Positions 19,000 through 29,701 of a DNA stretch of 64,000 nt are shown here, one piece after another. The stretch lies in NCBI RefSeq assembly GCF_003815715.1, contig NZ_CP033922.1, forward strand, positions 1 to 64,000, given 5' to 3'. The notes beneath the pieces are model-generated. The model searched no databases. It was not told the origin of the DNA and saw only the letters and a program-made list of their open reading frames with translations. The translations under genes and the position numbers were made by a program. Source of the stretch: Chryseobacterium sp. G0162 (GTDB taxonomy: Bacteria > Bacteroidota > Bacteroidia > Flavobacteriales > Weeksellaceae). Positions within the stretch are counted from its first letter, which is position 1; each line of letters opens with the position of its first letter.

Positions 19000-20226
19000 A
19001 TGAAGAATATTTCTACTGTAACAGTGAAATCTTTAAACGCACTGAAAGCTCTTAATTTTTTTATGGCAGATATACAGGCCGGCATTGGTCCGTTTCTTGG
19101 AGTTTTTCTTCTTTCAAAAGGATGGCAAAGTGGACCAATAGGTACTGTAATGTCGTTGGGAGGAATCGCCGGAATGACAATGACCACACCAGCCGGAGCT
19201 TTGATTGATTCATCGAAAAATAAAAGGATATTTGTTGTCGTTCCAGGAGTTTTTACGGTAATAGCCTCTGCTTTGATATTATTCTCACAGAATTTCTGGG
19301 TAGTAAGCATGTCTCAGGTCGCAACAGCTATAGCAGGAGCAGCCATCGGAACTGCAGTGGTAGGCATTACACTGGGAATTGTTAAACAGCAGGGATTCAA
19401 CCGGCAAAATGGACTTAATCAGGCTTTCAATCATGCCGGAAATGTCGCAGGTGCAGGGCTGTCTGGCTATCTGGGATTAAAATGGGGAATTTCTGCCATA
19501 GTTCTTCTTGCTGCTCTTTTCGGAATTCTAAGTATGATCAGTGTTCTGCTAATTCCATCAAAAAGCATTGATAATGATGCCGCTAGAGGTCTTAAAAAAA
19601 CTTCTGGGGAAAACGAAAAAGCAAGTGGACTGAGTATTCTTCTATGCCGACCTTTGCTTGTACTCGCAACGGCTCTTGCTTGCTTTCATTTAGGAAATGC
19701 TGCTTTGCTCCCACTCTACGGAATGGCAGCTGCTTCTAAAATGCAGGAAAATGCTTTTATGTTTGTCGCTCTCACCGTTATCATTGCCCAACTCGTAATG
19801 ATCGTCGTTTCCATTGCAGGAATGAAGATCGCCGAGAAAAATGGATATTGGATGATCATTCTCATATCATTTATATCCCTTCCGGTAAGAGGGTTAATTG
19901 CTTCACAAATGATCAGTGAGGCTGGATTATACCCGGTTCAGATCCTTGACGGTATAGGAGCTGGTCTTCAAAGTGTAGCCGTACCGGCACTGGTTACCCA
20001 TATTCTGAATGGTACAGGACTTATCAATATAGGTCAGGGTGCCGTAATGACCTTACAGGGGATAGGAGCTGCTTTAAGTCCTGCTATTGGAGGTTGGATC
20101 GCGCAGAAGACAGGCTACAGCCATGCATTTATTATTTTGGGAAGTTTCGCTCTGATCTCTATTGCTTTATGGTCTTTTAATTCCAGAACGCTGATGAAAG
20201 AATGTGCTCCAAGTCCAAAACCCTAA
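19000..20226 (+). CDS. MFS transporter
   Basis: A 408-residue, 12-helix major facilitator. It opens LKALNFFMADIQAGIGPFLGVFLLSKGW and has the internal GTVMSLGGIAGMTMTTPAGALID/SSKNKR loop after helix 2 and a second half with GAGLQSVAVPALVTHIL. The substrate cannot be read from sequence. It lies 37 bp upstream of an ArsB-like permease on the same strand, so the pair is probably an operon for export or resistance; arsenical or another oxyanion is a guess from the neighbour. Confidence 0.86.
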   Translation: MKNISTVTVKSLNALKALNFFMADIQAGIGPFLGVFLLSKGWQSGPIGTVMSLGGIAGMTMTTPAGALIDSSKNKRIFVVVPGVFTVIASALILFSQNFWVVSMSQVATAIAGAAIGTAVVGITLGIVKQQGFNRQNGLNQAFNHAGNVAGAGLSGYLGLKWGISAIVLLAALFGILSMISVLLIPSKSIDNDAARGLKKTSGENEKASGLSILLCRPLLVLATALACFHLGNAALLPLYGMAAASKMQENAFMFVALTVIIAQLVMIVVSIAGMKIAEKNGYWMIILISFISLPVRGLIASQMISEAGLYPVQILDGIGAGLQSVAVPALVTHILNGTGLINIGQGAVMTLQGIGAALSPAIGGWIAQKTGYSHAFIILGSFALISIALWSFNSRTLMKECAPSPKP

Positions 20227-20263
20227 ATAAATTCAATATAAAAGATTTGCATATCCACATAAA

Positions 20264-21520
20264 ATGAACATAGATTTTTGTATTTTCATAATTACTTTAG
20301 TAGCTACAGCCGGTGTCATTATAAGACCTTATAAGATCCAGGAAGCATACTGGGCTGTTGGAGGTGCATTAGTGCTTGTCCTTTTCGGACTGATTACCAT
20401 TAAAGATGCTTGGACAGGAGTCAGCAAAGGCCTTGATGTGTATCTCTTCTTAATGGGAATGATGATTCTTTCCGAATCAGCTCAAAGAGAAGGACTTTTT
20501 AATTGGCTGGCTTCCTATGCAATAAGACTTGCTTCAGGATCGGCCATACGCTTATTTATATTAGTATATCTGATAGGTCTTTTAGTTACCATATTTATGT
20601 CCAATGATGCCACAGCAGTTGTTTTAACTCCTGCTGTGGCAGTAGCGACCGCAAAGGCAAAAGTAAAAAAGCCACTTCCCTATTTACTAATTTGCGCCTT
20701 TATTGCCAATGCAGCATCTTTTGTACTTCCCATTTCCAATCCTGCTAATTTGGTTATTTATGGATCTGAAATGCCATCGTTAAAAGAATGGGTAAATATA
20801 TATGCTTTACCATCATTATTTTCAATCACTATCACTTTTATAGTTCTCTTCATAACTCAAAAGAAAAAATTAATTCAAGAAAGAATTGCATATCAGGAAT
20901 ATTTGCCCTTACAACGAGGTGCTAAACTAGCGCTGGCCGGAATATTATCTACAACAGTACTTTTATTGACATCATTGTTTTTACATTGGAATCTTGGTTT
21001 TCCGACAGCTGCCGCAGGTGTGGGCACTGCACTCATCATATTACTAATAGAGAAAAGAAATGCTTCTGCTTTTATACGTCATATTTCCTGGTCTATAGTT
21101 CCTTTGGTTGCAGGACTGTTTGTTCTTGTTGAAGCAGTACAGCATACAGGAATAATAATTGTTTTATTACAGAAATTATCAGTAACTGCTACTGATTCAC
21201 CCGTAAAAGCCACTTGGATGGCGGGGACTATTACAGCATTATCGAGTAATTTAATCAATAATTTACCTGCAGGTCTTATTGCAGGAACTTCACTGGCAGG
21301 AAGTCATCTACCTGATACAGTGCAAAGTGCCACTCTTATTGGAGTTGATCTTGGTCCAAACCTTTCAATTACCGGATCACTAGCAACTATCCTTTGGCTT
21401 AAAGAAATCAGAAAAAATGGTTATGAAATTAGTTCTTGGCAATTTCTTAAATTAGGTTTTCTGATAATGATTCCGGCTCTGTTGGCAGCTTTATCAGTAG
21501 TCATATTTCAGAGCTTATAG
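20264..21520 (+). CDS. ArsB/NhaD-superfamily anion permease
   Basis: A 418-residue membrane protein of the ion-transporter superfamily that includes ArsB. Hallmarks are the first-half hairpin FMSNDATAVVLTPAV, ISNPANLVIYG, and the second-half TALSSNLINNLPAGLIAG and DLGPNLSITGSLATILWL. ArsB extrudes arsenite or antimonite using proton motive force; other members move different anions. No arsA, arsC or full arsR lies beside it, only a short ArsR-like fragment convergent downstream, so arsenite is likely but unproven. Confidence 0.85.
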   Translation: MNIDFCIFIITLVATAGVIIRPYKIQEAYWAVGGALVLVLFGLITIKDAWTGVSKGLDVYLFLMGMMILSESAQREGLFNWLASYAIRLASGSAIRLFILVYLIGLLVTIFMSNDATAVVLTPAVAVATAKAKVKKPLPYLLICAFIANAASFVLPISNPANLVIYGSEMPSLKEWVNIYALPSLFSITITFIVLFITQKKKLIQERIAYQEYLPLQRGAKLALAGILSTTVLLLTSLFLHWNLGFPTAAAGVGTALIILLIEKRNASAFIRHISWSIVPLVAGLFVLVEAVQHTGIIIVLLQKLSVTATDSPVKATWMAGTITALSSNLINNLPAGLIAGTSLAGSHLPDTVQSATLIGVDLGPNLSITGSLATILWLKEIRKNGYEISSWQFLKLGFLIMIPALLAALSVVIFQSL

Positions 21521-22009
21521 TGCAATAATATATTTCTTCTCTTATTACATTGATCAAAGGAAGAATGATGTAAAGCAAAATTTATCGATAACTGCAAAAA
21601 TTACCAAGCCAAAATTCTACATATTTTTTTTTGATTATATAGTTTCCACAACTGGCAACTCTATCTACTTTTCCTTACGTCCTAATATCTTTTCAATAAT
21701 TACACAATAAATTTTCTTATACCTTAAATAAAAAATACCTATTTTCTTATACACTCACTTTTTCACCTTCTTTCAGTTTTCCTCAGTCTTATCAATAGAA
21801 ATTAAATACTGTTTCAATTCTTTCTTCTCCTTATCCAGAACTTGACCAACATAATATATTTATCTTAATTTCCTTGTTTTAAATGGTATTAAGAAAAGGT
21901 AAGGTTGCTAAACATCTTGAAAGAGCATATTTTCATAAGGTCAGATTAAGAATAATCTTAGAGAATATGATTTTTTTTAACAGAGTAAATACGTGGAATT
22001 GAAAATATT
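21521..22009. other. Intergenic stretch after the ArsB-like gene
   Basis: About 490 bp, very AT-rich, lying between convergent genes. I see no convincing gene or strong terminator. Confidence 0.4.
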
Positions 22010-22216
22010 TTAATCCGGCTTGATTTTTGAAAGGTCAACACCCAATTTTGTGAATTCTTTTTCTCCCTTTTCAGTAATATAGTAATGTCGGTCAATAGAG
22101 TTATCTTTTGTAATCCAGCCTTTATCAATGAATTGTTCTAAAAGAAGCTGACCTAGTTTTCCTCCAATATGCTCATAGCATTTTTTTGCCGGTTTTCTGT
22201 CATTCAATTGGTTCAT
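22010..22216 (-). CDS. 68-residue ArsR-like small protein
   Basis: The sequence reads KCYEHIGGKLGQLLLEQFIDKGWI, then YYITEKGEKEFTKLGVDLSKIK. It resembles the middle/C-terminal module of larger ArsR-type regulators (the CYDHLxGKLG helix plus a winged-helix-like TxxGxxxFxxLGID hairpin). The DNA-binding N-terminal part of those proteins is missing. It could be a free-standing small protein or a fragment left by deletion. It sits convergent to the ArsB-like gene, which fits a metalloid-resistance context. Confidence 0.6.
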   Translation of the reverse strand: MNQLNDRKPAKKCYEHIGGKLGQLLLEQFIDKGWITKDNSIDRHYYITEKGEKEFTKLGVDLSKIKPD

Positions 22217-22903
22217 AAATTAGATGTAATTTTTATTTATAACGATTTCTTGATAAGTGAATTTAAATGAAGAAAATTTCAGGATTTCAAAGCTGTAATT
22301 TGAATTCAAGTTCATTACAGCTTTTCTAATCTTTATTAAATCTCTTATTAAAAATACAAATAAAATCAATTGAAGTAAACAAATCTATCATAAATCTGTT
22401 TCCAGATTTTAAAACAGCAAGGTTTCTTAGAAAATATCCGATTTGCAAATTGGTTACGTCTGTGTTCCCTGTAAAAGCCCCCTTATCAATATAGGGGCAA
22501 AAAATCAAAATGTCGTGTTAATGAAAACTATGTTGTATTTAATAATTGTTTCCTTACAAATCAGTTTTAAAATTGATGATACCAGTACAGTAATTCCTAC
22601 TTTATTCTAAAAGTGATCTGTTTATTCAATAATTATTATGCGTAAGAACTACTTAACAGATAGCAATCATATCCACAAATGTTTATAAGTAAAGAGATGT
22701 AGTGTTAAGCAATTTTTCTCTTAAAAAACTGTTTTAACTATATTGCAGATCACTATTTAGGAAAAACTAAATATTTGTGATATATTTTAGTACATCATAC
22801 CCATTATCACTTTTTTTATTTATTGGTACATAGGATTATGTGAATAGCCTATTAGATATTTTCCAATATACTTAAAAATTCAGCTATTTTAATCCAATTA
22901 CTA
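22217..22903. other. Long intergenic stretch
   Basis: About 690 bp between two minus-strand genes. A 60-codon frame on the minus strand (22326-22508) has no recognisable features and I do not accept it as a gene. Nothing else was recognised. Confidence 0.4.
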
Positions 22904-24700
22904 TTACTGCTTGATTCTGTCAGATTCTAAAAGTTCAGTATAGTAGCCTTTCTTTTCAAGCAGCTGTTGATGGGTTCCCTTCTCTACGATCTTCCCATGA
23001 TCCATCACCACAATCTGATCTGCATGACGTACAGTGGATAATCGATGGGCAATTGTTATCGTGGTAACATTCTGCATAGAGATATTCAAACCGCCTGATA
23101 AGTCCCGCTCGGTAATTGTATCTAATGCACTGGTAGCTTCATCCATAATGATAACAGAGGGTTTTCTTAACAAGGTTCTTGTGAGAGAAAGTCTCTGTTT
23201 TTCACCGCCTGAAAAACGATAACCGTGTTCACCGATAGGCGTATCATATTGTAGTGGAAGACTAAGAATAAAGTCATGCAGCTTTGTAATCTTTGCGGCA
23301 CTGATCAACTCCTGTTCAGTAGCATGAGGATTGGCGAAAAGCAGATTTTCTTTTATCGTTCCGTTAAGCAGATAAGGATCCTGTGATACGACACCAATAA
23401 TTTCTGTACGGGAATGGGAACTAAGCTTCCTGATGTCGATACCATCAATATAAACAGCTCCCCTATCCACTTCATAAAGTCCTGCAATAAGATAGCCAAC
23501 AGTGGTCTTTCCGGAACCTGTAGCCCCTATAATAGCAACATGGCTTCCGCTCGGAATATCAAGTGTTATATCTGACAACAGCTGCGGTGCTCCTTCATAT
23601 GAAAAACTGACATCTTCAAGTTTTATATCTCCTTTCACCGTCTTTTTATTTAAAACAACTGCTCCTGAAAGCTTAAGAATCTGGGAGGGTCTATCCAAAT
23701 AGTCAAAGATACGGGAAAACAACACACGTGTCTTACGTACTTCAATACTTGTACGAAGTAATTCCTGCAATGGAAATGTCAATTGCTCCTGTAATGCGAT
23801 TAATGCCATGAGTGTACCGATTGAAACGTGATTTCCACCTTGCGTTCTGAGTCCACCCAATAATAAGGTGAGTGCCGGAAGAATGGTTAGCAGCAAATAA
23901 ATAATCTGCCACTGCCATTCATTGGAAGTATGAGATCTAACCTCCAAATCTGCAACATCTTTTGATGTTTTGGAAAATCTTTTAATCAGGAATGCTGTCT
24001 TTCCCATTGTACGGGAAAGGATTATTCCGGGTACAGATAGAGTTTCACTTATTTCTGAAGATAAATCGGCCATCCGTTGACGCTGCTTATCTGCTACTTT
24101 TTCCCTTAATGCTCCCACCCAATTACTCAGTAACAGAGTTAAGGGAACAACGGTTAATGAAAATAATGCAAGTTTCCAATCCAAAAGAAACATTGCAATG
24201 ACTGTCATGAGTACTACACTCAGATTTCTGGCTGCTTCGTGAGCTGTATTGGAAACAAGATCCTGTAATGATCCGATATCCTGAGTAATACGGGACTGAA
24301 TTTCGCCTCCACGGGTATCTGTAAAAAAGCCCAATGAAAGGGAATGCAAATGTGAGAATAGCTTTACCCTAAGGTCATGAAGCACAGACTGCCCGATCTT
24401 TATTGAAAGTATCGTCTGAACCATATTAATTACAGCAGAAACTATCGTTATTAAAACCATAGCAACAACTAATGTCACCAACAAATGGATGTTAGCATGA
24501 GGAAGTGCATCATCTATGATACTGCGTAGTAAAAACGGCATTATCATACCTGCTCCTGCCCCTATCAGGATAAGCACTATTGAGCCTAATAATTTCCATC
24601 TGTAAGGTTTAAAAAAACCAAAAATTCTAGATAATGAAAGGTTTTTTTTTACGTTTTCGGATGTATTTGTTGTCTGTTTGTGAATAAAGAATTCCATCAC
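22904..24700 (-). CDS. ABC exporter half-transporter (fused permease-ATPase)
   Basis: A 598-residue type-IV ABC half-transporter. A six-helix membrane domain (about 30-325, with SLGFFTDTRGGEIQSRITQD at the coupling helix) is followed by an ATPase with Walker A GATGSGKT, Q-loop VVSQDPYL, signature FSGGEKQRLS, Walker B VIIMDEATSALD and H-loop AHRLST. All catalytic residues are present, so it can work as a homodimer. Family members export drugs, lipids or peptides; the substrate is not evident. The following barrel receptor gene (25183) is on the same strand but about 480 bp away. Confidence 0.92.
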   Translation of the reverse strand: MMEFFIHKQTTNTSENVKKNLSLSRIFGFFKPYRWKLLGSIVLILIGAGAGMIMPFLLRSIIDDALPHANIHLLVTLVVAMVLITIVSAVINMVQTILSIKIGQSVLHDLRVKLFSHLHSLSLGFFTDTRGGEIQSRITQDIGSLQDLVSNTAHEAARNLSVVLMTVIAMFLLDWKLALFSLTVVPLTLLLSNWVGALREKVADKQRQRMADLSSEISETLSVPGIILSRTMGKTAFLIKRFSKTSKDVADLEVRSHTSNEWQWQIIYLLLTILPALTLLLGGLRTQGGNHVSIGTLMALIALQEQLTFPLQELLRTSIEVRKTRVLFSRIFDYLDRPSQILKLSGAVVLNKKTVKGDIKLEDVSFSYEGAPQLLSDITLDIPSGSHVAIIGATGSGKTTVGYLIAGLYEVDRGAVYIDGIDIRKLSSHSRTEIIGVVSQDPYLLNGTIKENLLFANPHATEQELISAAKITKLHDFILSLPLQYDTPIGEHGYRFSGGEKQRLSLTRTLLRKPSVIIMDEATSALDTITERDLSGGLNISMQNVTTITIAHRLSTVRHADQIVVMDHGKIVEKGTHQQLLEKKGYYTELLESDRIKQ

Positions 24701-25182
24701 TTTTTTATTTAATCTATTGATTGATTCATATATTATATTATTTTTAATATGCTTTATATTATCAAGTTCAATTTCAGTACAAAAAAAAGGAAAAACTTAA
24801 AGCTGGAAAAAATAATATGACAAACGCTGAATAATCCATGATAAATGACTTTTGTCCGCTTCGTAAACGCATACATAAAGGTAACTTCTTAGCCATCATC
24901 ACTTCAAAAAATCTAAAGAATGCATGGTAAAGAATAAAATATATCAATTACAATACTCCCTGATTCTTATTTTTTGTAACAACCAAAAAATGGCTGAATC
25001 ATTAAAAGTGATACAGCCATCGGTACAAAATTAAAATGATATAAAGGATCTTTCTATCCAATTATTATAAAGATAAATCATGCTACGAACATCATTACTG
25101 AAAATAATGTATAGCCGGAGTTACCATATTTATTCAACTCATTCCATAACTTAAGTACCTTCAATCTATCTACATCAATATT
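24701..25182. other. Intergenic stretch with terminator
   Basis: About 480 bp between two minus-strand genes. Apart from the hairpin at 24984-25020 I see no gene; the rest probably holds the ABC exporter promoter. Confidence 0.4.
24984..25020 (-). terminator. Intrinsic terminator after the barrel receptor gene
   Basis: On the minus strand ATGGCTG-T-ATCA pairs with TGAT-T-CAGCCAT around a short loop (24990-25020), followed by TTTTTTGG. It lies about 160 bp downstream of the receptor stop codon. Confidence 0.75.
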
Positions 25183-27621
25183 CTATTTGCGCCTTCTTTT
25201 TGACGATTTGTCATCTGCCTGATCGGAAAAATGATTTTCCTTTTCCTTTGATGCCCTTAGCCCTCCAAACTGCCAGCTAAACGTTAACGTTGCTGCCCTG
25301 TTATAAAATCTGTTAACCTGGGTACTTTGGAACGTAGGAGCAAAAGCATATACAGTTTCCCTGAAATTATTCTGAAATGGATTGATTACCGTTAAAGTAA
25401 GACTTACCTTATTATTCATAAAATCCTTCTTCACTGCAAAACGGTAAGAGTAATTAGCCGTATTTTTACCTTGCAATGTGATAAAACCATTTCCGTAATC
25501 TCCTGAAGCACTCAACTGAAATCCCTTCATCAGATTGATTGTATTGCTAATGTTTGAATTGAAAAATGCACCATCGTTCTTAAGTCCTAATGAGTTACTT
25601 CGGAATTTTAAATGGAAAACCTCAGCTCCCATATTGACAGTCCAAATTTTAATAGGATTAAAAACAGTGTTAACATTTATCCCCATTCTTGTACTTTCAC
25701 CAATATTATCCGGCATGGTGTACGAGATACCCTTTTCATCAACTCTGGCAATCTGCTCTACCGCACTTTTATTGGAACTGTAATACAGGCTGCTCGTAAA
25801 TAATGTATTCTTACTTCCTGTATAAGTATGGGAAAGTTCCAATTTTCTGGTAAGCTCAGGTTTCAGATAAGGATTACCCTGTGTAATGTTTAATGGATCC
25901 GCAGCATTAGCATAGGGATTCAGATCCATGATCCACGGGCGACGGATTCTCTCATTATAGTCTAATTTCAGTTCATGACGATCGCCTAATTTCTTTACGA
26001 CCAATACATTGGGCACCCAATTGGAAAACTTTCGTGAATAAGGGGCGTTATTTTGAAATGTTGCGTTGATATCTGTATTTTCAAAGCGGATTCCTGGACG
26101 TAAAGTCCATGCGTCTCCAAGATCAAAATTTAAAGTAGCATAAGCTGAAAACACCTGCTGTCTATATTGCATACTTCCTGAACGGTTCGGATCCACAGGC
26201 AATGAACTATTAATAACTTCATATGCGCTCCTGGAGGTATTTCCCAAATACTTTATCCCTGTCTCCAGCGAAGTGCTACCCTCCTGCCCAAACGGATGTG
26301 AATAGTCGGCTTGAATGCTCCACTCTTTTTCCTTACTATTATTGGGTCCCTGTTCTGTAAAAGCGAGCTTACCATCCGGTTTATAATGTTCAGTGATGTA
26401 GTTCGAACCGTCAGAAGCAGAAGATGCCTGCCCTATAATCTGTAATTCCTGACCTTCTTTGTTAAATTTTTTCTGATAATTCAAAAGCCATTCGGAGAAA
26501 TTGAATTGACCGCTTTGCTGCATCTTTTGTCGATACTCCTGATACTGATCTGCATGAATATATCGGTTAAACAATCCGCCACTTTGCGGCCACGACCCGT
26601 TCCAATAAGAATAACTTGCTTCCAGGGTCTGTAGGGAATCTATTTTATATTGAGCGGACAAACTTGCAGATCCACCCTTATTTGTTTGTAACATATCTGA
26701 TTCCTGAAAAAGAGATCCTAGTTGCTTTCCGTTACTCAGGTTCGTCCTTGTAAGTGAAGAACTCGTTCTTTCACGTTCCTCACTATAGTTCCCCATAGCC
26801 GAAAAATTGAATTTCCCAGAACTCATATTAAGAGATAAATTACCTGTATGCTCAAGATTTCCCCCAGTCATATCCATTGTTCCGCTGGTTCCCTTCAATT
26901 TCTTTTTTGTAATAATATTGACCACCCCGGCAGCACCTTCCGCCTCATATTTGGAAGAAGGATTCGTCATCACCTCCACAGAGACAATTGAACTAGCAGG
27001 AATCATTTTTAGTGCTTCCTTCAGATTCTTTGCCATGATACGTGAAGGTATTCCATTAATAAGGACTTTAATATTGGAGTTTCCCCGCAGCTTAAGATCA
27101 CCATTGGCACCTACAGTCAACATCGGTGCTTTCCGCAGCACATCTGCTGCATTTCCTGATTTATTACTGATATCCGAAGCTGCATTATAAATAAGTTTGT
27201 CTTTCGAACTTTGAACCAGAGGTTTTTTACGGCTTGCTACCATCGTGACTCCCTCAAGCATAGTACTTTTGGTATCCAGATATATTCTTCCGAGATCAAG
27301 GTCTTCCTGTTTGAGAGCTATAACGCCAGAATTATAGTCTTTAAAACCTAGATAATTAATGGCAACACTGATTGTAGCCATTGGTTTTACTTTTACTCTA
27401 AATATTCCATCATTACCAGTGGTTAAAGAGCCCACAGGTTTACCGGCAGCGTCTTTAATAACCACTGTGCTACCCGCTAGTAAAGTATTCTCATTTCCGC
27501 TTACAACAGTACCTTTTATCTCAATTTCATTTCCTGCTGTCTGCGCAAATACGGTTGTTATACTTAGCATAGCCATTAGTACCATTATTTGCCTCCACAA
27601 GCTTTTTAATAATTCTTTCAT
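25183..27621 (-). CDS. PF14905-type outer-membrane beta-barrel receptor
   Basis: The frame extends to 27705, but the ATG at 27621 gives a proper signal peptide (KSLWRQIMVLMAMLSITTVFAQ), so the protein is about 812 residues. After it comes a carboxypeptidase regulatory-like beta domain (EIKGTVVSGNENTLLAGSTV), a plug (NAADVLRKAPMLTVGANGDL, GVVNIITKKK) and a long barrel of the outer-membrane beta-barrel family. It is about 200 bp from the divergent LytS/LytTR pair at 27820, which may control it. The C-terminal tail after the last strand is short and Lys/Arg-rich (SKRRRK), unusual for a barrel terminus. The ligand is unknown. Confidence 0.86.
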   Translation of the reverse strand: MKELLKSLWRQIMVLMAMLSITTVFAQTAGNEIEIKGTVVSGNENTLLAGSTVVIKDAAGKPVGSLTTGNDGIFRVKVKPMATISVAINYLGFKDYNSGVIALKQEDLDLGRIYLDTKSTMLEGVTMVASRKKPLVQSSKDKLIYNAASDISNKSGNAADVLRKAPMLTVGANGDLKLRGNSNIKVLINGIPSRIMAKNLKEALKMIPASSIVSVEVMTNPSSKYEAEGAAGVVNIITKKKLKGTSGTMDMTGGNLEHTGNLSLNMSSGKFNFSAMGNYSEERERTSSSLTRTNLSNGKQLGSLFQESDMLQTNKGGSASLSAQYKIDSLQTLEASYSYWNGSWPQSGGLFNRYIHADQYQEYRQKMQQSGQFNFSEWLLNYQKKFNKEGQELQIIGQASSASDGSNYITEHYKPDGKLAFTEQGPNNSKEKEWSIQADYSHPFGQEGSTSLETGIKYLGNTSRSAYEVINSSLPVDPNRSGSMQYRQQVFSAYATLNFDLGDAWTLRPGIRFENTDINATFQNNAPYSRKFSNWVPNVLVVKKLGDRHELKLDYNERIRRPWIMDLNPYANAADPLNITQGNPYLKPELTRKLELSHTYTGSKNTLFTSSLYYSSNKSAVEQIARVDEKGISYTMPDNIGESTRMGINVNTVFNPIKIWTVNMGAEVFHLKFRSNSLGLKNDGAFFNSNISNTINLMKGFQLSASGDYGNGFITLQGKNTANYSYRFAVKKDFMNNKVSLTLTVINPFQNNFRETVYAFAPTFQSTQVNRFYNRAATLTFSWQFGGLRASKEKENHFSDQADDKSSKRRRK

Positions 27622-27819
27622 ATGCAAAAATTTAGTACTGCAAAACAAGATCATCTGCAATAGGCTTAAAAATAAAACTGACAAAGAGGTCTGATTAAAT
27701 GCCAAAAACCGTTGGTCATTTTAATTTTCTGGTTTACTTTTGATTTTAGAATTTTGGAGTACGTGATTAAAGCAACATGAACTTTAATAATATCATGATC
27801 TAAAATAAGCCTTTATTTT

Positions 27820-28854
27820 ATGATGAATAATATAACAATCAGTATTCGTAAAAGATGGAGACAAGAGATTATCATCTTTTGTGCGATGTACGTTCTTACC
27901 ATGCTCCACGAGTGGTTGTTTATCAATTCTCTGGAAAATTTCTTAAAAGGCCTTGTCTTTTTTGTAATTCTGTATGTACAGGCCCAAATTCATCGTTTTT
28001 TTATCTTCAGGTATTATCTGCTCAAGAAATATTTCACCTATTTTGCTTATTCTTTGGGGGTTATTTTGGCAGGAGCATCTGTTCTCTTTATTGCAAACAT
28101 CTACTGGATACAACCTGATTTTTTTGAACAGGATGAACTTGCAATCAGTTTTCTCTACCATTTCGTTATCTGTATCATCAGTACTGCTACCATAATGGCC
28201 CTGTCGCTGATGCAGAGTTATGCTTTAGAAGTACAGCGTAGAAATATGAACCAAATTCTGCTTAATGAAATGAATCTAAAATTCCTTCATGCACAGCTAA
28301 ATCCACACTTCTTCTTCAATATGCTCAACAACCTTTATGGAGTAAGCTTAACAGAACCGGACCGTACTCCTGGACTTATTATTAAATTATCTGAACTGAT
28401 GCGTTACCAGATAGAAAATGGTAACGTCCCTAAGGTTTCACTGGCAGACGAAATCAATTTTATCCGGAATTATATTGATTTAGAAAGAGAACGAATTGGC
28501 AAAAGATGTGATATCCAGTTGATATGCAATCACTCCGCAGATGAAATGAAAGCATGGCAGATATCTCCTCTACTTATCATTATCCTGGTTGAAAACAGCT
28601 TCAAACACAGCCAAAACTTATCGGATTGGTTTGTTCATATCCACATTGAGCTAAGGCACGATAAGTTATTGATGACCATAGAGAATTCGCTGGCGGATGA
28701 AAAACTAAAAAAACCGTCTACACAGGTAGGCCTGAATAATCTTAAACAAAGATTGTCTTTTATCTACAATAGTGATTATAGTCTCAATGAAGAGCAGTCT
28801 GAATCAATGTATAAAACAGTACTTACAATCCCACTCCAAAAATTACTCATATGA
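27820..28854 (+). CDS. LytS/YehU-type sensor histidine kinase
   Basis: A 344-residue kinase with four membrane helices in the first 135 residues, a helical linker, then the His_kinase (PF06580) signature QLNPHFFFNMLNNLYG with the phosphorylated His, and an HATPase with ENSFKHS as N box and VGLNNLKQRL near the end. The stop overlaps the next gene's start by 4 bp (ATGA), so it is translationally coupled to the LytTR regulator. No periplasmic sensor domain is present; sensing is probably membrane-embedded. Confidence 0.92.
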   Translation: MMNNITISIRKRWRQEIIIFCAMYVLTMLHEWLFINSLENFLKGLVFFVILYVQAQIHRFFIFRYYLLKKYFTYFAYSLGVILAGASVLFIANIYWIQPDFFEQDELAISFLYHFVICIISTATIMALSLMQSYALEVQRRNMNQILLNEMNLKFLHAQLNPHFFFNMLNNLYGVSLTEPDRTPGLIIKLSELMRYQIENGNVPKVSLADEINFIRNYIDLERERIGKRCDIQLICNHSADEMKAWQISPLLIIILVENSFKHSQNLSDWFVHIHIELRHDKLLMTIENSLADEKLKKPSTQVGLNNLKQRLSFIYNSDYSLNEEQSESMYKTVLTIPLQKLLI

Positions 28855-29558
28855 ACCAGCTAAATTGTATTATTATTGATGATGAAGAAGGTGCCCATCG
28901 CGTACTGGAGCATTTTATCAGCCAGCTTAAACAACTTAAACTGAGCGAATCCTTCTATACAGCTGTAGAAGCAATGGAATACGTGTATAATAACCACGTG
29001 GACATTATGTTTCTTGATATCAATATGCCGGGTCTAACAGGAATGGAAATGCTGGAAACGATGTCCACTAAACCATTTGTTATTCTCACAACCGCCTACA
29101 AAGAATATGCACTGGAATCTTATAAATATGATGTTGTTGATTATCTTGTCAAACCATTTGACCTTAAAACATTCCTTTCCGCAATTGATAAAGTGATCAA
29201 CAGGTTGACTATTGCTAAAAGAACCTTAGAGCTCCCCAATAATGATGCTGACCATATCGTATTAAAAGTTGATAATGAAATCGTGAAGCTGGACTTTAAT
29301 TCAATATATTATACCCAGAGTTACGGCAATTATGTGAAATTTTTCACTGCTAAAATAATGTATATGAGCCAGATCACGACACAGGACGTAGAAAGTAAAC
29401 TGGACCCCAGGCTTTTTATCAGAATCCATAAATCCTATTTAGTCTCTTTGAAGGAGATTTCCAAAATTGCAGGAGGTGAACTATTTTTAAAAAACGGGAC
29501 CATTCTTCCGATTGGAAAATTCTACAAAAAAAATGTGATTGATAGGATGAGAAACTAA
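28851..29558 (+). CDS. LytTR response regulator
   Basis: A 235-residue regulator with receiver domain (acidic IDDEEG, phosphoacceptor D in MFLDINMPG, K in YLVKPFD) and a C-terminal LytTR DNA-binding domain (about 130-233: YYTQSYGNYVKFFT, FIRIHKSYLVSL, ILPIGKFYKKNV). It is coupled to the LytS-like kinase by a 4-bp overlap. Divergent from the PF14905 receptor gene, its most likely target in this window. Confidence 0.93.
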   Translation: MNQLNCIIIDDEEGAHRVLEHFISQLKQLKLSESFYTAVEAMEYVYNNHVDIMFLDINMPGLTGMEMLETMSTKPFVILTTAYKEYALESYKYDVVDYLVKPFDLKTFLSAIDKVINRLTIAKRTLELPNNDADHIVLKVDNEIVKLDFNSIYYTQSYGNYVKFFTAKIMYMSQITTQDVESKLDPRLFIRIHKSYLVSLKEISKIAGGELFLKNGTILPIGKFYKKNVIDRMRN

Positions 29559-29701
29559 ATCTATGAAAAACTTAAAGCTGATTATTTCTTATTCTCCAGG
29601 ACTTTTATGTTTCAAGCTATTACTCTTTTTTATACTAAATATTTATAAAATAGGTCCATTATATTTAAAGATTATTGCTTTAATTTTGATAAAATCTTTT
29701 A

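Noticed and set aside
22326-22508. 60-codon frame on the minus strand
   Set aside because: No recognisable motif, signal or promoter in an AT-rich gap; likely chance.
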